Positions 44,789-53,229 of a stretch of DNA of 64,000 nucleotides are shown here, piece after piece (the stretch's first letter is position 1; each line of letters begins with the position of its first letter). Where the stretch lies: NCBI RefSeq assembly GCF_002252505.1, contig NZ_NNRL01000148.1:186001-250000 (forward strand), in the 5' to 3' direction. Source of the stretch: Brucella grignonensis. Lineage in GTDB: Bacteria > Pseudomonadota > Alphaproteobacteria > Rhizobiales > Rhizobiaceae. The notes below the pieces were generated by a model. It did not search any database. It was not told where the DNA came from and saw nothing but the letters and a program-made list of their open reading frames with translations. The translations under genes were made by a program, and so were the position numbers.

Positions 44789-45808
44789 ATGCGTTACTCA
44801 GCAATCCGGCTCGGATTGAACGCAATTGCCTTTTCACGCCTGGACAAATTGGTTCCGTCTGCTGGCGGGCGAGGCGTAGTCTTTACACTGCATCACGTTG
44901 GCCCAGACCAGACCGATAAATTTCGGCCCAATTCCTTTTTGTCCATTACACCTGAATTTCTTACAGAGACAATTCAAACGGTGCTTGAAGCTGGTTTGAC
45001 GCCCGTTCACGTGCATGATTTACCGGCACTACTCGCAAATAGCTCGGATAATCGAAAGTTTGTCGCTTTCACATTCGACGATGGTTATCGAAACAACATA
45101 ACGGCTGCTGCCCCAATTTTCCGTAAGTTTGGTATTCCATTTACGGTTTTTCCGACCATGGGCTTTATCGACCGAACACACACAATCTGGTGGGAAACGG
45201 CTGCGGCACTTTTAAAGAATACGCAGCAGATCAGGTTCGATTTCGGCAAAGGGTTGGAGAAAATGCGTACTGAAACGGTTGCGCAAAAATATGCTGCATT
45301 CGACCGGTTGACTACGTTCGTGCGTAACGGTGAAGAAGATGACGCTGTCCGTCGCATCAACGAACTTGCAACCACGCAGTGCAGTGTTGATCCTCGTGCC
45401 ATTGTTGACGAACTGGTGATGGACTACGCACAGCTACAATCCTTGGCGAGCGATCCGCTCGTTCATATTGGCGGACACACAATCACACATGTTAATCTTC
45501 GCCGCGTGAACGAAGAGCGTCTTGCCCTCGAAATAGATGGATCGACAGCTGCAATCGAGCGCTGTGTCGGTTATCGTCCCAAATCATTCTCATATCCCTA
45601 CGGATGGTGCTCGGCCGTCGGCGAGCGTGAGATAGAGATGACAGCAAAGGCTGGCTTTCTGGCCGCCGTCACGACCCGGCCAGCTGCACTGCAGCGATCA
45701 GACGCTTTGAAGCCTACCGCTATAAAGCGTATATCGCTCAATGGTAACTTTCAAAAACAGCGTTATGTCAAAGCCCTGATTTCAGGCCTTGGATTCAGGT
45801 TTCTATAG
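44789..45808 (+). CDS. polysaccharide deacetylase-family protein
   Basis: A 339-residue protein with a NodB-homology domain. F-T-F-D97-D98-G is motif 1 and H230-T-I-T-H234 is motif 2, giving the metal-binding Asp-His-His triad. The later SYPYGWCSAVGEREI stretch is motif 3. It removes acetyl groups from a polysaccharide or glycoconjugate. The start is uncertain: the ATG at 44789 (MRYSAIRLGL) gives a sensible N-terminus, while the frame is open to 44723, 2 bp after the LysR stop. Confidence 0.82.
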   Translation: MRYSAIRLGLNAIAFSRLDKLVPSAGGRGVVFTLHHVGPDQTDKFRPNSFLSITPEFLTETIQTVLEAGLTPVHVHDLPALLANSSDNRKFVAFTFDDGYRNNITAAAPIFRKFGIPFTVFPTMGFIDRTHTIWWETAAALLKNTQQIRFDFGKGLEKMRTETVAQKYAAFDRLTTFVRNGEEDDAVRRINELATTQCSVDPRAIVDELVMDYAQLQSLASDPLVHIGGHTITHVNLRRVNEERLALEIDGSTAAIERCVGYRPKSFSYPYGWCSAVGEREIEMTAKAGFLAAVTTRPAALQRSDALKPTAIKRISLNGNFQKQRYVKALISGLGFRFL

Positions 45809-45871
45809 GTTCGACTTGGATTCGAGCAATTCCATGCACAAAGCCTTACTCGTGGCCGAATTATCGGGATT

Positions 45872-45974
45872 AGAACGCATCCCGAAAAGTGTGAAACGGT
45901 TTTCGGAAAAAGATGCGCGTTAAAACAAATATTTAGAGCGCCGATCTGATCCAATCAGATCGAAACGAGCTCTA
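45872..45974 (+). repeat. dispersed palindromic repeat, family A, copy 4
   Basis: Forward copy (AGAACGCATCCCGAAAAGTG first). Its right end fuses with the coding remnant that begins at 45974, replacing the N-terminus of that gene. Confidence 0.85.
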
Positions 45975-46168
45975 AAAGCCAGCCAATAGCCCTTCTTGCT
46001 TGTGCGCGTATCCGCCAGACCGAGAAACGCTGGGATCATGAGCTTTACGATAGTCAGGCGCGGCACCATGTGGTTTATCCAGCACTTCGCAACGGTGCGT
46101 ATTATCCGTGGGATTATCAACCGCTACAGAAGGCATCGGAGTGCTATATGGGCAATCATTGGGTTTGA
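45974..46168 (+). pseudogene. truncated lipoprotein-like remnant fused to a family A repeat
   Basis: An open frame of 64 codons without a start codon. It begins KSQPIALLACARIRQTEKRW, in which PIALLAC looks like a lipobox with the modification Cys, and continues with WDHELYDSQARHHVVYPALR and a conserved-looking YYPWDYQPLQ, to a stop at 46166. The start and the first part of the signal peptide appear to have been replaced by the adjacent repeat; the same frame hits a stop inside the repeat. The residue composition looks protein-like rather than random. Confidence 0.5.
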
Positions 46169-46210
46169 ATATTGTTGAACAAAATCAGTGCTTTCTGCGT
46201 TAATTCTAAT

Positions 46211-46239
46211 AAAAAGGCTGATCAAAGATCAGCCTTTTT
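46211..46239. terminator. bidirectional intrinsic terminator
   Basis: A perfect 13-bp stem AAAAAGGCTGATC / GATCAGCCTTTTT with a 3-nt loop. It ends 3 bp from the stop codon of the converging GntR gene and can serve both strands. Confidence 0.9.
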
Positions 46240-46241
46240 AT

Positions 46242-46961
46242 TTAACGGAGAATGTCTGAAAGGCGCTTCTGTTCTTTTTCCATGCGATCAAGATTGAGAC
46301 CTGCGAGCAGGTCCAGAATATGCGTCTTCATCAAGGATTCCGCTTCCTCAATCTTATGCTGCTCAATAGCATCAACAAGCGCATTATGTGCATGGCTTTC
46401 ACAAGTCGTTTCCCGGCGCTGCCAATAAAGCGCGATGATCAGCGATGAGCGCGGCAACAGTTCGGCGACAAAGCCCGCCAGAATGGAATGTCCTGCAATC
46501 TCTGCAAGATCGAGGTGAAAGCGAGCCGAAAGCCTGATCGCATCGCTGTCGCGACCGGCATGAAGTGCGGCATGTTCATCATCGAGATGCTTGCGAAGCC
46601 TGGCAATGTCGTCCGCTGTTGCCACCTTGGCTGCAAGGGCTGCGACTTCGGGCTCAATCAGGGTGCGAGCCTCAAACACTTCTCGTGCTTCTTCCCGCGA
46701 GGGTTCGGCAACAAATGCGCCGCGGTTGGGTTCTAGGCGTGCAAGCCGATCATGCGATAGTGCCTGTAAGGCTGATCGCACAACTGCGCGGCTGACGGAA
46801 TAGATCGTTGCCAGCTCATCTTCCGGCAGTTTGGTGCCAGGCAGCAACTGATGGCTGACGATTGCATCACGCAAGCCCTGATAAACGGAATGCCAGCGTG
46901 CCGCCCCATTATTATTGCCGTTTTCAGCCGTGTCTGGTGCGTTAGAGCCAAAAAAAATCAT
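46242..46961 (-). CDS. GntR-family transcriptional regulator, FCD subfamily
   Basis: A 239-residue regulator with a winged helix-turn-helix (about residues 24-85, LPEDELATIYSVSRAVVRSAL) and a helical FCD domain (about 95-225). It lies downstream of a racemase-family gene and the liv-type operon. The same 12-bp sequence AATTGTCAACAA occurs upstream of this gene (47057-47068) and upstream of the livK-type gene (52923-52934), a good candidate for its operator. Confidence 0.9.
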   Translation of the reverse strand: MIFFGSNAPDTAENGNNNGAARWHSVYQGLRDAIVSHQLLPGTKLPEDELATIYSVSRAVVRSALQALSHDRLARLEPNRGAFVAEPSREEAREVFEARTLIEPEVAALAAKVATADDIARLRKHLDDEHAALHAGRDSDAIRLSARFHLDLAEIAGHSILAGFVAELLPRSSLIIALYWQRRETTCESHAHNALVDAIEQHKIEEAESLMKTHILDLLAGLNLDRMEKEQKRLSDILR

Positions 46962-47056
46962 TTGTATCCGGATGCCAGGTTATTCAGATCACAGGACGCC
47001 CTGCAAACATGCAGGGCCTTCAGAGCTTTTCATGTACATATCGAACTCACCTCAAT

Positions 47057-47068
47057 AATTGTCAACAA
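47057..47068. promoter_or_regulatory. candidate GntR operator upstream of the GntR gene
   Basis: AATTGTCAACAA, containing the inverted pair TTGT-N2-ACAA typical of FadR/FCD regulator sites, 96-107 bp upstream of the gntR-type start codon. An identical 12-mer lies upstream of the livK-type gene. Confidence 0.5.
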
Positions 47069-47121
47069 ATTCGGCAATTTGATCTACAACATGGGTTCAA
47101 TACATCACCTTTATGCTCAAC

Positions 47122-47853
47122 TCACCGCCCTGGTGAATATGGTTCAAACATCCCTTCAAAGGTCTTTGTCCGCGGTGGCAGATATCCGCCTCTTTTGGAT
47201 GTTTTCAAACCCAGACTTACCAGCCCTTCGCAGAGTTTGACCGCAGCCGTCACGCCATCGATCACCGGCAAACCATGTTCCTGCGATAAGGAAGCAGCGA
47301 GATCAGCCATGCCCGCACAGCCAAGCACAATCGCCTCCGCATGATCATCGCGGATCGCACGCGCTATCTCATCTGATATACGTTTTCGTGCATCAGAACC
47401 GGGAATTTCGAGTTCCAATACTGCAACATCGCTGGCTCTTACACGAGCACAACGTGTCGCCAACCCGTAGCGTACCAGATTATGCTCGATAGCGGGCACA
47501 GAGCGGGAGAGGGTGGTTACCACACTGAACTTGCCTGAAATCAGGCTCGCCATGTGGAAAGCAGCCTCACCAATGCCAATCACAGGCATTGTGCTGGCAC
47601 AGCGTGCAGCATCCAATCCCGTATCGTCGAAACAAGCTATCATGCAAGCATCGGCTGACGAGTGCTTCTGCATTTCGCCGATCATGCCAGGAATTGCAAA
47701 AACCTCATCGAAGTAACCTTCTATGCTGGGTGGGCCGTCTTTGGGATTAACGGCTATGATATTGGTATCGGCCATTGCTACGCTTCGCGCGGCTTCGCCG
47801 ATTTTACGCGTCATAGAAGCGGTCGTATTCGGGTTGACGACAAGTATGTCCAT
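47122..47853 (-). CDS. Asp/Glu/hydantoin racemase-family protein
   Basis: A 243-residue protein of the Asp/Glu racemase superfamily, closest in type to hydantoin racemases, which racemise 5-substituted hydantoins. Two catalytic cysteines are present, in MIACFDDTGLDAAR (about residue 79) and in IVLGCAGMADL (about residue 182), and the N-terminal LVVNPNTT motif is typical. It lies between the liv-type importer and a GntR regulator. No hydantoinase or carbamoylase gene is in the window. Confidence 0.82.
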   Translation of the reverse strand: MDILVVNPNTTASMTRKIGEAARSVAMADTNIIAVNPKDGPPSIEGYFDEVFAIPGMIGEMQKHSSADACMIACFDDTGLDAARCASTMPVIGIGEAAFHMASLISGKFSVVTTLSRSVPAIEHNLVRYGLATRCARVRASDVAVLELEIPGSDARKRISDEIARAIRDDHAEAIVLGCAGMADLAASLSQEHGLPVIDGVTAAVKLCEGLVSLGLKTSKRGGYLPPRTKTFEGMFEPYSPGR

Positions 47854-48009
47854 TTCCTCAAACCATCTTTTTTTATCGTTGTTGATGGCTTAAAGCGCGT
47901 TGCCCTTGTAATATTCACTTCGCGCTTCAAGTTATTGTTTTCAAGCAGAAATCCTGATCTCGATTTCTAAAAATTCTTTAGGCATAGTAATGCCTCAAAG
48001 CAGAATTCA

Positions 48010-48043
48010 AGCAGCCGTGCCTTGCCCCCACGACACGGCTGCT
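48010..48043 (-). terminator. hairpin after the liv-type operon
   Basis: A perfect 10-bp stem AGCAGCCGTG / CACGGCTGCT with a 14-nt loop, 17 bp past the livF-type stop codon. It lacks a strong U tract. Confidence 0.5.
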
Positions 48044-48059
48044 GATCCGGTGTCGCAAC

Positions 48060-48782
48060 TTAGATTTCGCCCCCCAGATAAAGTTTCTTCACGCGTTCAT
48101 CCGAGATGAGTTCTTCTGAATTGCCGGAGAGCACAATCTTACCGGTGGTGAGGGCATAAGCCCGCTGCGAGATACGAAGTGCCATGCGCGAGTTTTGCTC
48201 GACGAGCAGAACACTCACTTTTTCATCGCGGTTGATGGCTACAATCGAACGCGCAATATCCTGCACAAGCTTTGGTGCGACGCCGAGCGATGGTTCATCG
48301 AGAAGCAACAATTTGGGTTTTGCCATAAGCGCGCGCCCGATAACCAGCATCTGCTGTTCACCGCCACTCATAGTGCCTGCTGCCTGCGAATAGCGCTCTT
48401 TCAGACGTGGGAAGCGGCCCATCACCATTTCCAGCGTATTGGCAATTTCTGCCTTGCTGGAGCGGGTAAAGGCTCCCATCAGGAGATTGTCGCGCACGCT
48501 CATATATGGAAAGACACGGCGTCCCTCGGGCACCATCGCAATACCCATCTCAACAATCGTATCCGAACGCGTGCCATCAAGGCGACGTCCCTCAAAATAG
48601 ATCTCGCCTTTGCGCAATTTGTTCAGCCCTGTAATCGCTCGCAGAATTGAGGATTTTCCAGCGCCGTTTGCACCAATGAGAGCGACGGTCTCGCCTTCAT
48701 TGACCGTCAGCGAAACGCCTTTAAGGGCATAGACGTGATCATAATAGAGTTCGGCATCGTTGACTTTCAGAAGCTCTGTCAT
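48060..48782 (-). CDS. livF: branched-chain-type ABC importer, ATP-binding protein LivF
   Basis: A 240-residue ABC ATPase. Walker A GANGAGKSS (37-45), the family Q-loop region MVPEGRRVFPYMSVRDNL, signature MSGGEQQM and Walker B LLLLDEPSLG, all as in LivF. It starts 2 bp after the livG-type gene. Last gene of the five-gene importer set. Confidence 0.93.
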   Translation of the reverse strand: MTELLKVNDAELYYDHVYALKGVSLTVNEGETVALIGANGAGKSSILRAITGLNKLRKGEIYFEGRRLDGTRSDTIVEMGIAMVPEGRRVFPYMSVRDNLLMGAFTRSSKAEIANTLEMVMGRFPRLKERYSQAAGTMSGGEQQMLVIGRALMAKPKLLLLDEPSLGVAPKLVQDIARSIVAINRDEKVSVLLVEQNSRMALRISQRAYALTTGKIVLSGNSEELISDERVKKLYLGGEI

Positions 48783-48784
48783 GA

Positions 48785-49564
48785 TCAGTATCCAATCGTT
48801 TCGTCTTCTGCGCCGAGATAGGCTTCGATGACTTTCTCGTTCTCCTGAATCTCTTTGGGTGTGCCTTCCGCAATCTTCTGACCGAAATTGATGACAACGA
48901 TCCGATCAGAGATATTCATGACGGCTGGCATATCATGTTCAACGAGAAGAACTGTGACACCGCGATCCCGCACGGCACGCACCATTTCCACTGCTTTGAC
49001 GGTCTCATCGTGGTTCATGCCCGCAAAAGGTTCATCAAGCAGCAGGATTTTAGGCTCCGTGGCCAGTCCAATCGCAATACCAAGTGCGCGAAGATGACCA
49101 TGAGGAAGGGTCTGGGCAATTTCATTGCGCTGACTGCCAAGCCCCAGAAAGTCCAGAATTTCGTCGGCAGAACGGCCAAATTCCTCCTGATCTTGTCGAG
49201 CCAGCCCCGTGCCGACATAACATCCGAGGAAACTTGCCTTGGCGCGCAGATGATGAGCGACAATCACATTGTCACGTACCGTCATGCCTTTGAAGATAGT
49301 CGTTTCCTGAAACGTGCGAACCACGCCTTTACGGGCAACAATATGTGGAGCAAGCCCCGATATACGTTCACCCTTAAAGCGCACTTCACCGGTCGTGGGT
49401 GTGATGAAGGATGCGATTAGCTTGAAAAGTGTCGACTTTCCGGCCCCGTTCGGCCCGATCACTGATAGAATTTCCTTTTCCTTGACCGAGAAGGAAACGT
49501 CGTTGACTGCCACAAGCCCGCCAAAACGCTTGGTCAGCCCTTTGACTTCGAGAAGTGCACTCAT
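48785..49564 (-). CDS. livG: branched-chain-type ABC importer, ATP-binding protein LivG
   Basis: A 259-residue ABC ATPase. Walker A GPNGAGKST (37-45), VRTFQETTIFKGMTVRDNV as the Q loop, and the LPHGHLRALGIAIGLA signature variant followed by ILLLDEPFAGMN. The ATG overlaps the livM-type stop by 4 nt. The C-terminal EAYLGAED end is the family hallmark. Confidence 0.93.
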   Translation of the reverse strand: MSALLEVKGLTKRFGGLVAVNDVSFSVKEKEILSVIGPNGAGKSTLFKLIASFITPTTGEVRFKGERISGLAPHIVARKGVVRTFQETTIFKGMTVRDNVIVAHHLRAKASFLGCYVGTGLARQDQEEFGRSADEILDFLGLGSQRNEIAQTLPHGHLRALGIAIGLATEPKILLLDEPFAGMNHDETVKAVEMVRAVRDRGVTVLLVEHDMPAVMNISDRIVVINFGQKIAEGTPKEIQENEKVIEAYLGAEDETIGY

Positions 49565-50541
49565 GATCTCGATCCTTTCTTGCCAGTCAGTCGAAGGCTG
49601 AGCAGGCCGTTAGGCAGGAACAGCATCAGAATGATCAACAGGCTTGAGAAGATAAGGAGCTGGAATTTTCCGGTCTGAAACAGGAAATCCCAACCGAAAT
49701 AGAGGACAAAAGTGCCGATGATTGGCCCGAAAACATAGCCAAGCCCACCAAGGAAGCAGTTGAGCATGAAGTTGACGGAGTCCGTAACAGTGAAACTCGA
49801 AGGATAGATGGACTGCGAGATTGCCACAAACATCGCACCGCCAAGACCACCAAGAAAAGAGGAAATGGCATAGGCCAGTACGCGCAGATATGTAATGTTG
49901 ACGCCAATTGAGGAGGCGAGTTCTTCGTTCTGTTGCAGCGACTGGCAAAGCCCGCCGATGCGCGAATGAATAAGCCGGTAAAGTCCAGCGAAGCAGAGCA
50001 CCATCAGCACGACCGACACGTAATAGAAAGCTGCACGAGGGTTCTGTAGTGTTGCGAAATCCGGCAGGATAGTCACACCGAATATCGATATGCCGCCGGG
50101 CATCGGAATGCTGACCATGCCCTTCGCACCATTGGTGATTGGCAAGGCCATTGCCAGCAATCGCGCAACTTCCGTGAGCACCAGTGTGACCATAGCGAAG
50201 TAAACACCGCGAAGCCTCAGGATTGGTATGCCGATAAGGATGCTGGCGAAGGCACAGAACAGACCAGCCAATGGCAATGTCAGCCAGAAAGAAAAGCCAT
50301 ATTTGACCATCAGAATGGCCGAAACATAGCCCCCCATCAGCGCATAGGCGCCCTGGCCGATATTGATGCGGCCAATGTAGAAGGTAAGCCACACACCACC
50401 GCTGACGATAGATAACAAGGCCACCGAAGTCAGTGTATAATAAAGGTCGTTGCGTCCGGTTACTTCAATGAGCAGCGGAATGCCGATCAGCACGAGTGCG
50501 AGAAAGGCAACGACGCCAAGGAGTTTTGTTGTCTTTGTCAT
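49561..50541 (-). CDS. livM: branched-chain-type ABC importer, permease LivM
   Basis: A 326-residue permease with about nine hydrophobic segments and the conserved RLRGVYFAMVTLVLTEVARL and ISSFLGGLGGAMFVAISQS stretches. The ATG at 50541 lies behind GGGGGC; the frame is open to 50562 but would overlap the end of livH. Confidence 0.92.
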   Translation of the reverse strand: MTKTTKLLGVVAFLALVLIGIPLLIEVTGRNDLYYTLTSVALLSIVSGGVWLTFYIGRINIGQGAYALMGGYVSAILMVKYGFSFWLTLPLAGLFCAFASILIGIPILRLRGVYFAMVTLVLTEVARLLAMALPITNGAKGMVSIPMPGGISIFGVTILPDFATLQNPRAAFYYVSVVLMVLCFAGLYRLIHSRIGGLCQSLQQNEELASSIGVNITYLRVLAYAISSFLGGLGGAMFVAISQSIYPSSFTVTDSVNFMLNCFLGGLGYVFGPIIGTFVLYFGWDFLFQTGKFQLLIFSSLLIILMLFLPNGLLSLRLTGKKGSRS

Positions 50542-50552
50542 GATTGCCCCCA

Positions 50553-51419
50553 TCAGCCCCAAGGTTTGCCCATAAGCCCATTCGGGCGGAGACTGAGGAA
50601 GACCATCAGCCCGGCAAAGATGACGAGATAGGTGATATCACCATAAGGACGCAGCACAGTGAGGCCGACCGACTCCAGCATGCCTAGGATGAAGCCGCCC
50701 GCAATTGCGCCGCTGACGACACCTGCGCCACCAATCATCACCATCATGAAAGCCTTGATGGAAATTGCTCCACCGATACCTGAATTAACACCGGTAATGG
50801 CAACCAGCAGACCACCGACGAGGCCTGCCAGCATAGCTCCCATTGCGAAGCCGATCATGGAGTAGCGGTCAACATTCACCCCCATCAGTTGCGCAGCCAC
50901 GCGGTCCTGGGCGAGCGCGCGCATTGCACGGCCGGGTTTCGTAAACTGCATAAAGAGAACAAAAGCAGCGATGAAGATGACGGCGAGTGCGCCGATCAAC
51001 ATGCGGTCATAAGGCATTATCAGCCAATCAGAAACGAAGACACCGTTTATGATTTTTGGCACGCCGCGCTGCTTTTCGCCAAAAAGCAGAAGAATGATCG
51101 CATCGAGAAAGAAAGCGACCGCTGCCGCAAGCAGCATGGTACTTTCATCTCTCAGACTTCGCTTGATGACCGGCCTGAACAACAGCTTTTCAACCAATGC
51201 GCCGACAATCATCAATGTGACTGCAGACGCGAGCAAGGCGACGACAAACGGCAAGCCGAGCTGACCGTAGACTGTGTACGTGACGAAGCCGCCGAGCACA
51301 TACATCTGGCCGTGTGCGAAATTGAGGACGTTCATCAGTGCGAAGATCAGCGTCAATCCTAACGCGATCAGTGCATATTGCGCACCGAGATATAGCCCAT
51401 TCGCTATAACTTGTTCCAT
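50553..51419 (-). CDS. livH: branched-chain-type ABC importer, permease LivH
   Basis: A 288-residue permease with about eight hydrophobic segments. The stretch LTLIFALMNVLNFAHGQMYV and the EAA-like region GRAMRALAQDRVAAQLMGVN (about residues 172-191) are typical of LivH. The ATG at 51419 follows GGGGGAGTC. A family A repeat separates it from the binding-protein gene. Confidence 0.93.
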   Translation of the reverse strand: MEQVIANGLYLGAQYALIALGLTLIFALMNVLNFAHGQMYVLGGFVTYTVYGQLGLPFVVALLASAVTLMIVGALVEKLLFRPVIKRSLRDESTMLLAAAVAFFLDAIILLLFGEKQRGVPKIINGVFVSDWLIMPYDRMLIGALAVIFIAAFVLFMQFTKPGRAMRALAQDRVAAQLMGVNVDRYSMIGFAMGAMLAGLVGGLLVAITGVNSGIGGAISIKAFMMVMIGGAGVVSGAIAGGFILGMLESVGLTVLRPYGDITYLVIFAGLMVFLSLRPNGLMGKPWG

Positions 51420-51545
51420 GAAGGCAGACTCCCCCTGCGGAGACAGGGCCAAGCCAAAGCCTCCGTGACAGTTCTTTACGGTTGGGAGGCCTGACGCGGA
51501 CTATATCAACGCCGCATCAGGCTATTGCTTGAGTGCAGTTCGTTT

Positions 51546-51648
51546 AGAGCGCATCCTGAAAAGTGTGAAACAGTTTTCGGAAAAAGATGCGCGTTAAAAC
51601 AAATATTTAGAGCGTCAATCTGATCCAATCAGATCGAAGCGCGCTCTA
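51546..51648 (+). repeat. dispersed palindromic repeat, family A, copy 5
   Basis: Forward copy (AGAGCGCATCCTGAAAAGTG first) in the gap between the livK-type and livH-type genes. Its right end supplies the TAG stop codon of the livK-type gene (51646-51648). In the mRNA it would form two hairpins between the binding-protein and permease cistrons. Confidence 0.85.
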
Positions 51649-52845
51649 ATCGACCTTCGCCACGAACAGCGTTTCAAACTTGCCGTCCTTGTACTCTGTC
51701 ACAACCATCGGAATGCCGATCTGGCGCTTCTGGCCAAACGACGTCGTGCCAACATAAGTCAACTTCGCATCGTCCCCCTTCACGAAAGGGTTCTTTGCGG
51801 AGAATGTATCCATGGTCTTCATGAATTCTTTGACATTATCGATTGCAGCAGGATTGGCTTTGATCGTTTCGATAATATAGTCGAGCGCATAAACCTTGGT
51901 GTTGGACTCGTCATTATACTCGCCGTAGGCCTTCGTGTAGCGATCAACGAATTCCTTCATGGTGTCAGACGCGATTTCCGGCGTCGAAGCACCACCTACA
52001 GAAATGAAGCCATTCGCAAGTTCACCGGCACCTTCTTCAAGAACTTTAGCATCCTGTGCGGTTTCAGTCGAAATGAAACCTTCATAACCGAGTTCACGCG
52101 CGGCGCGGATGAGAAGTGGTGCATTGCCTGGTGCGACACCTGAAAGAACCAGAAGATCGGGCTTCTGCATGATGATAGGTGTCAAAACAGGCGTAAAATC
52201 GCGGGTGTCGTTCTGGTAGGCATCGCTGGTAGAGACGACTTCAAGGCCAAGAGCCTTGGCAGCCTCGATGCCGCTATCGCGCTGGCTCAGCGGATCGGAT
52301 TCATTGGCGGCAACGAATGCGACGCTCTTAATGCCCTTATTGTCCTTGAGGTATTTATAGATGGCCGGACCGGACTGATAGTTCGCGATCATGCCCAGAA
52401 CAGCGTTGGATGCTGGGGGCGTATAAAGCTCTTTCGGAAATGAATAAGGGAAGTAGATGATCCCTTTGGATTCGGCCACCGGTCGCACGGCAGCGGCACC
52501 GTCATCAACATTTGGCCCTACGACGTAATGCACACCTTCCTGAGCCATTTTTTCCATACCGGCAATGGCACGCTTGGGATCTTTCTGATCATCGAATGTG
52601 ACGATGTTGATCTTGTAAGTATCATCGCCGATCTTTACGCCACCGGACTCATTAAGCCAGTCTGCACGTACCTGCATCGAACGAACGTTAGAAGTGCCCC
52701 ATGCCGCAGCGGGCCCGCTGGTTACACCGACAAAACCGATTTTGAGTTCTTTGTCTGCTGCTTGGGAGGCATTGGCGGACATGAGCGCAAAAAGTGAAAC
52801 GGCGCCCAGCGCCGCAGTTTTGATAACTGCGCGTCTGTTAAACAT
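51646..52845 (-). CDS. branched-chain-type ABC importer, periplasmic binding protein
   Basis: A 399-residue binding protein of the Leu/Ile/Val (family 6) type. The signal peptide (residues 1-29) begins FNRRAVIK, with a twin-arginine-like motif. The mature part starts DKELKIGFVGVTSGPAAAWG; the residues VGPNVDDGAAAVRP and SGVAPGNAPLLIRAARELGY form the ligand cleft region of the family. The ligand need not be a branched-chain amino acid: the neighbouring racemase suggests a hydantoin or a related amide. First gene of the set, with a candidate GntR operator upstream. Confidence 0.88.
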   Translation of the reverse strand: MFNRRAVIKTAALGAVSLFALMSANASQAADKELKIGFVGVTSGPAAAWGTSNVRSMQVRADWLNESGGVKIGDDTYKINIVTFDDQKDPKRAIAGMEKMAQEGVHYVVGPNVDDGAAAVRPVAESKGIIYFPYSFPKELYTPPASNAVLGMIANYQSGPAIYKYLKDNKGIKSVAFVAANESDPLSQRDSGIEAAKALGLEVVSTSDAYQNDTRDFTPVLTPIIMQKPDLLVLSGVAPGNAPLLIRAARELGYEGFISTETAQDAKVLEEGAGELANGFISVGGASTPEIASDTMKEFVDRYTKAYGEYNDESNTKVYALDYIIETIKANPAAIDNVKEFMKTMDTFSAKNPFVKGDDAKLTYVGTTSFGQKRQIGIPMVVTEYKDGKFETLFVAKVD

Positions 52846-53229
52846 TTTTATTCCCCTTGTTTAAATCACCCCTCTCTCGTTTGATGGAGAAGAGCATGAT
52901 GGATTGAACGTCACATCTAAAAAATTGTCAACAATATTAATTATCATCATAAACAAAACGGTGGCAACGTGATCACAATGCTTATTAGCAAGGGATAAAA
53001 CACTTCATTTCTAATGGCTTACGTCCAACCATCGCCTGTGAAAAATACAGGCTCAGTCAGGAGACAATTTCATCCAATATTGAATCGTTGAATTCACTCT
53101 ATTTGTTTGTGTAACCTATTTGTCTTCCACGAAACCGCTTCGCACTTCTGGCTCAAATGCTTTAGGGTTTGCTGGATGCGAAATGAATTGCAGTCACGTT
53201 TGATAAAAACTCCAGACCAAAGAGATCTC
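52846..53229. promoter_or_regulatory. divergent region with a candidate GntR operator
   Basis: 384 bp between the livK-type gene and the AI-2E-family gene. At 52923-52934 it holds AATTGTCAACAA, identical to the site upstream of the GntR gene, 78-89 bp upstream of the livK-type start. A degenerate family B segment lies at about 53110-53165. No gene is supported. Confidence 0.5.
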
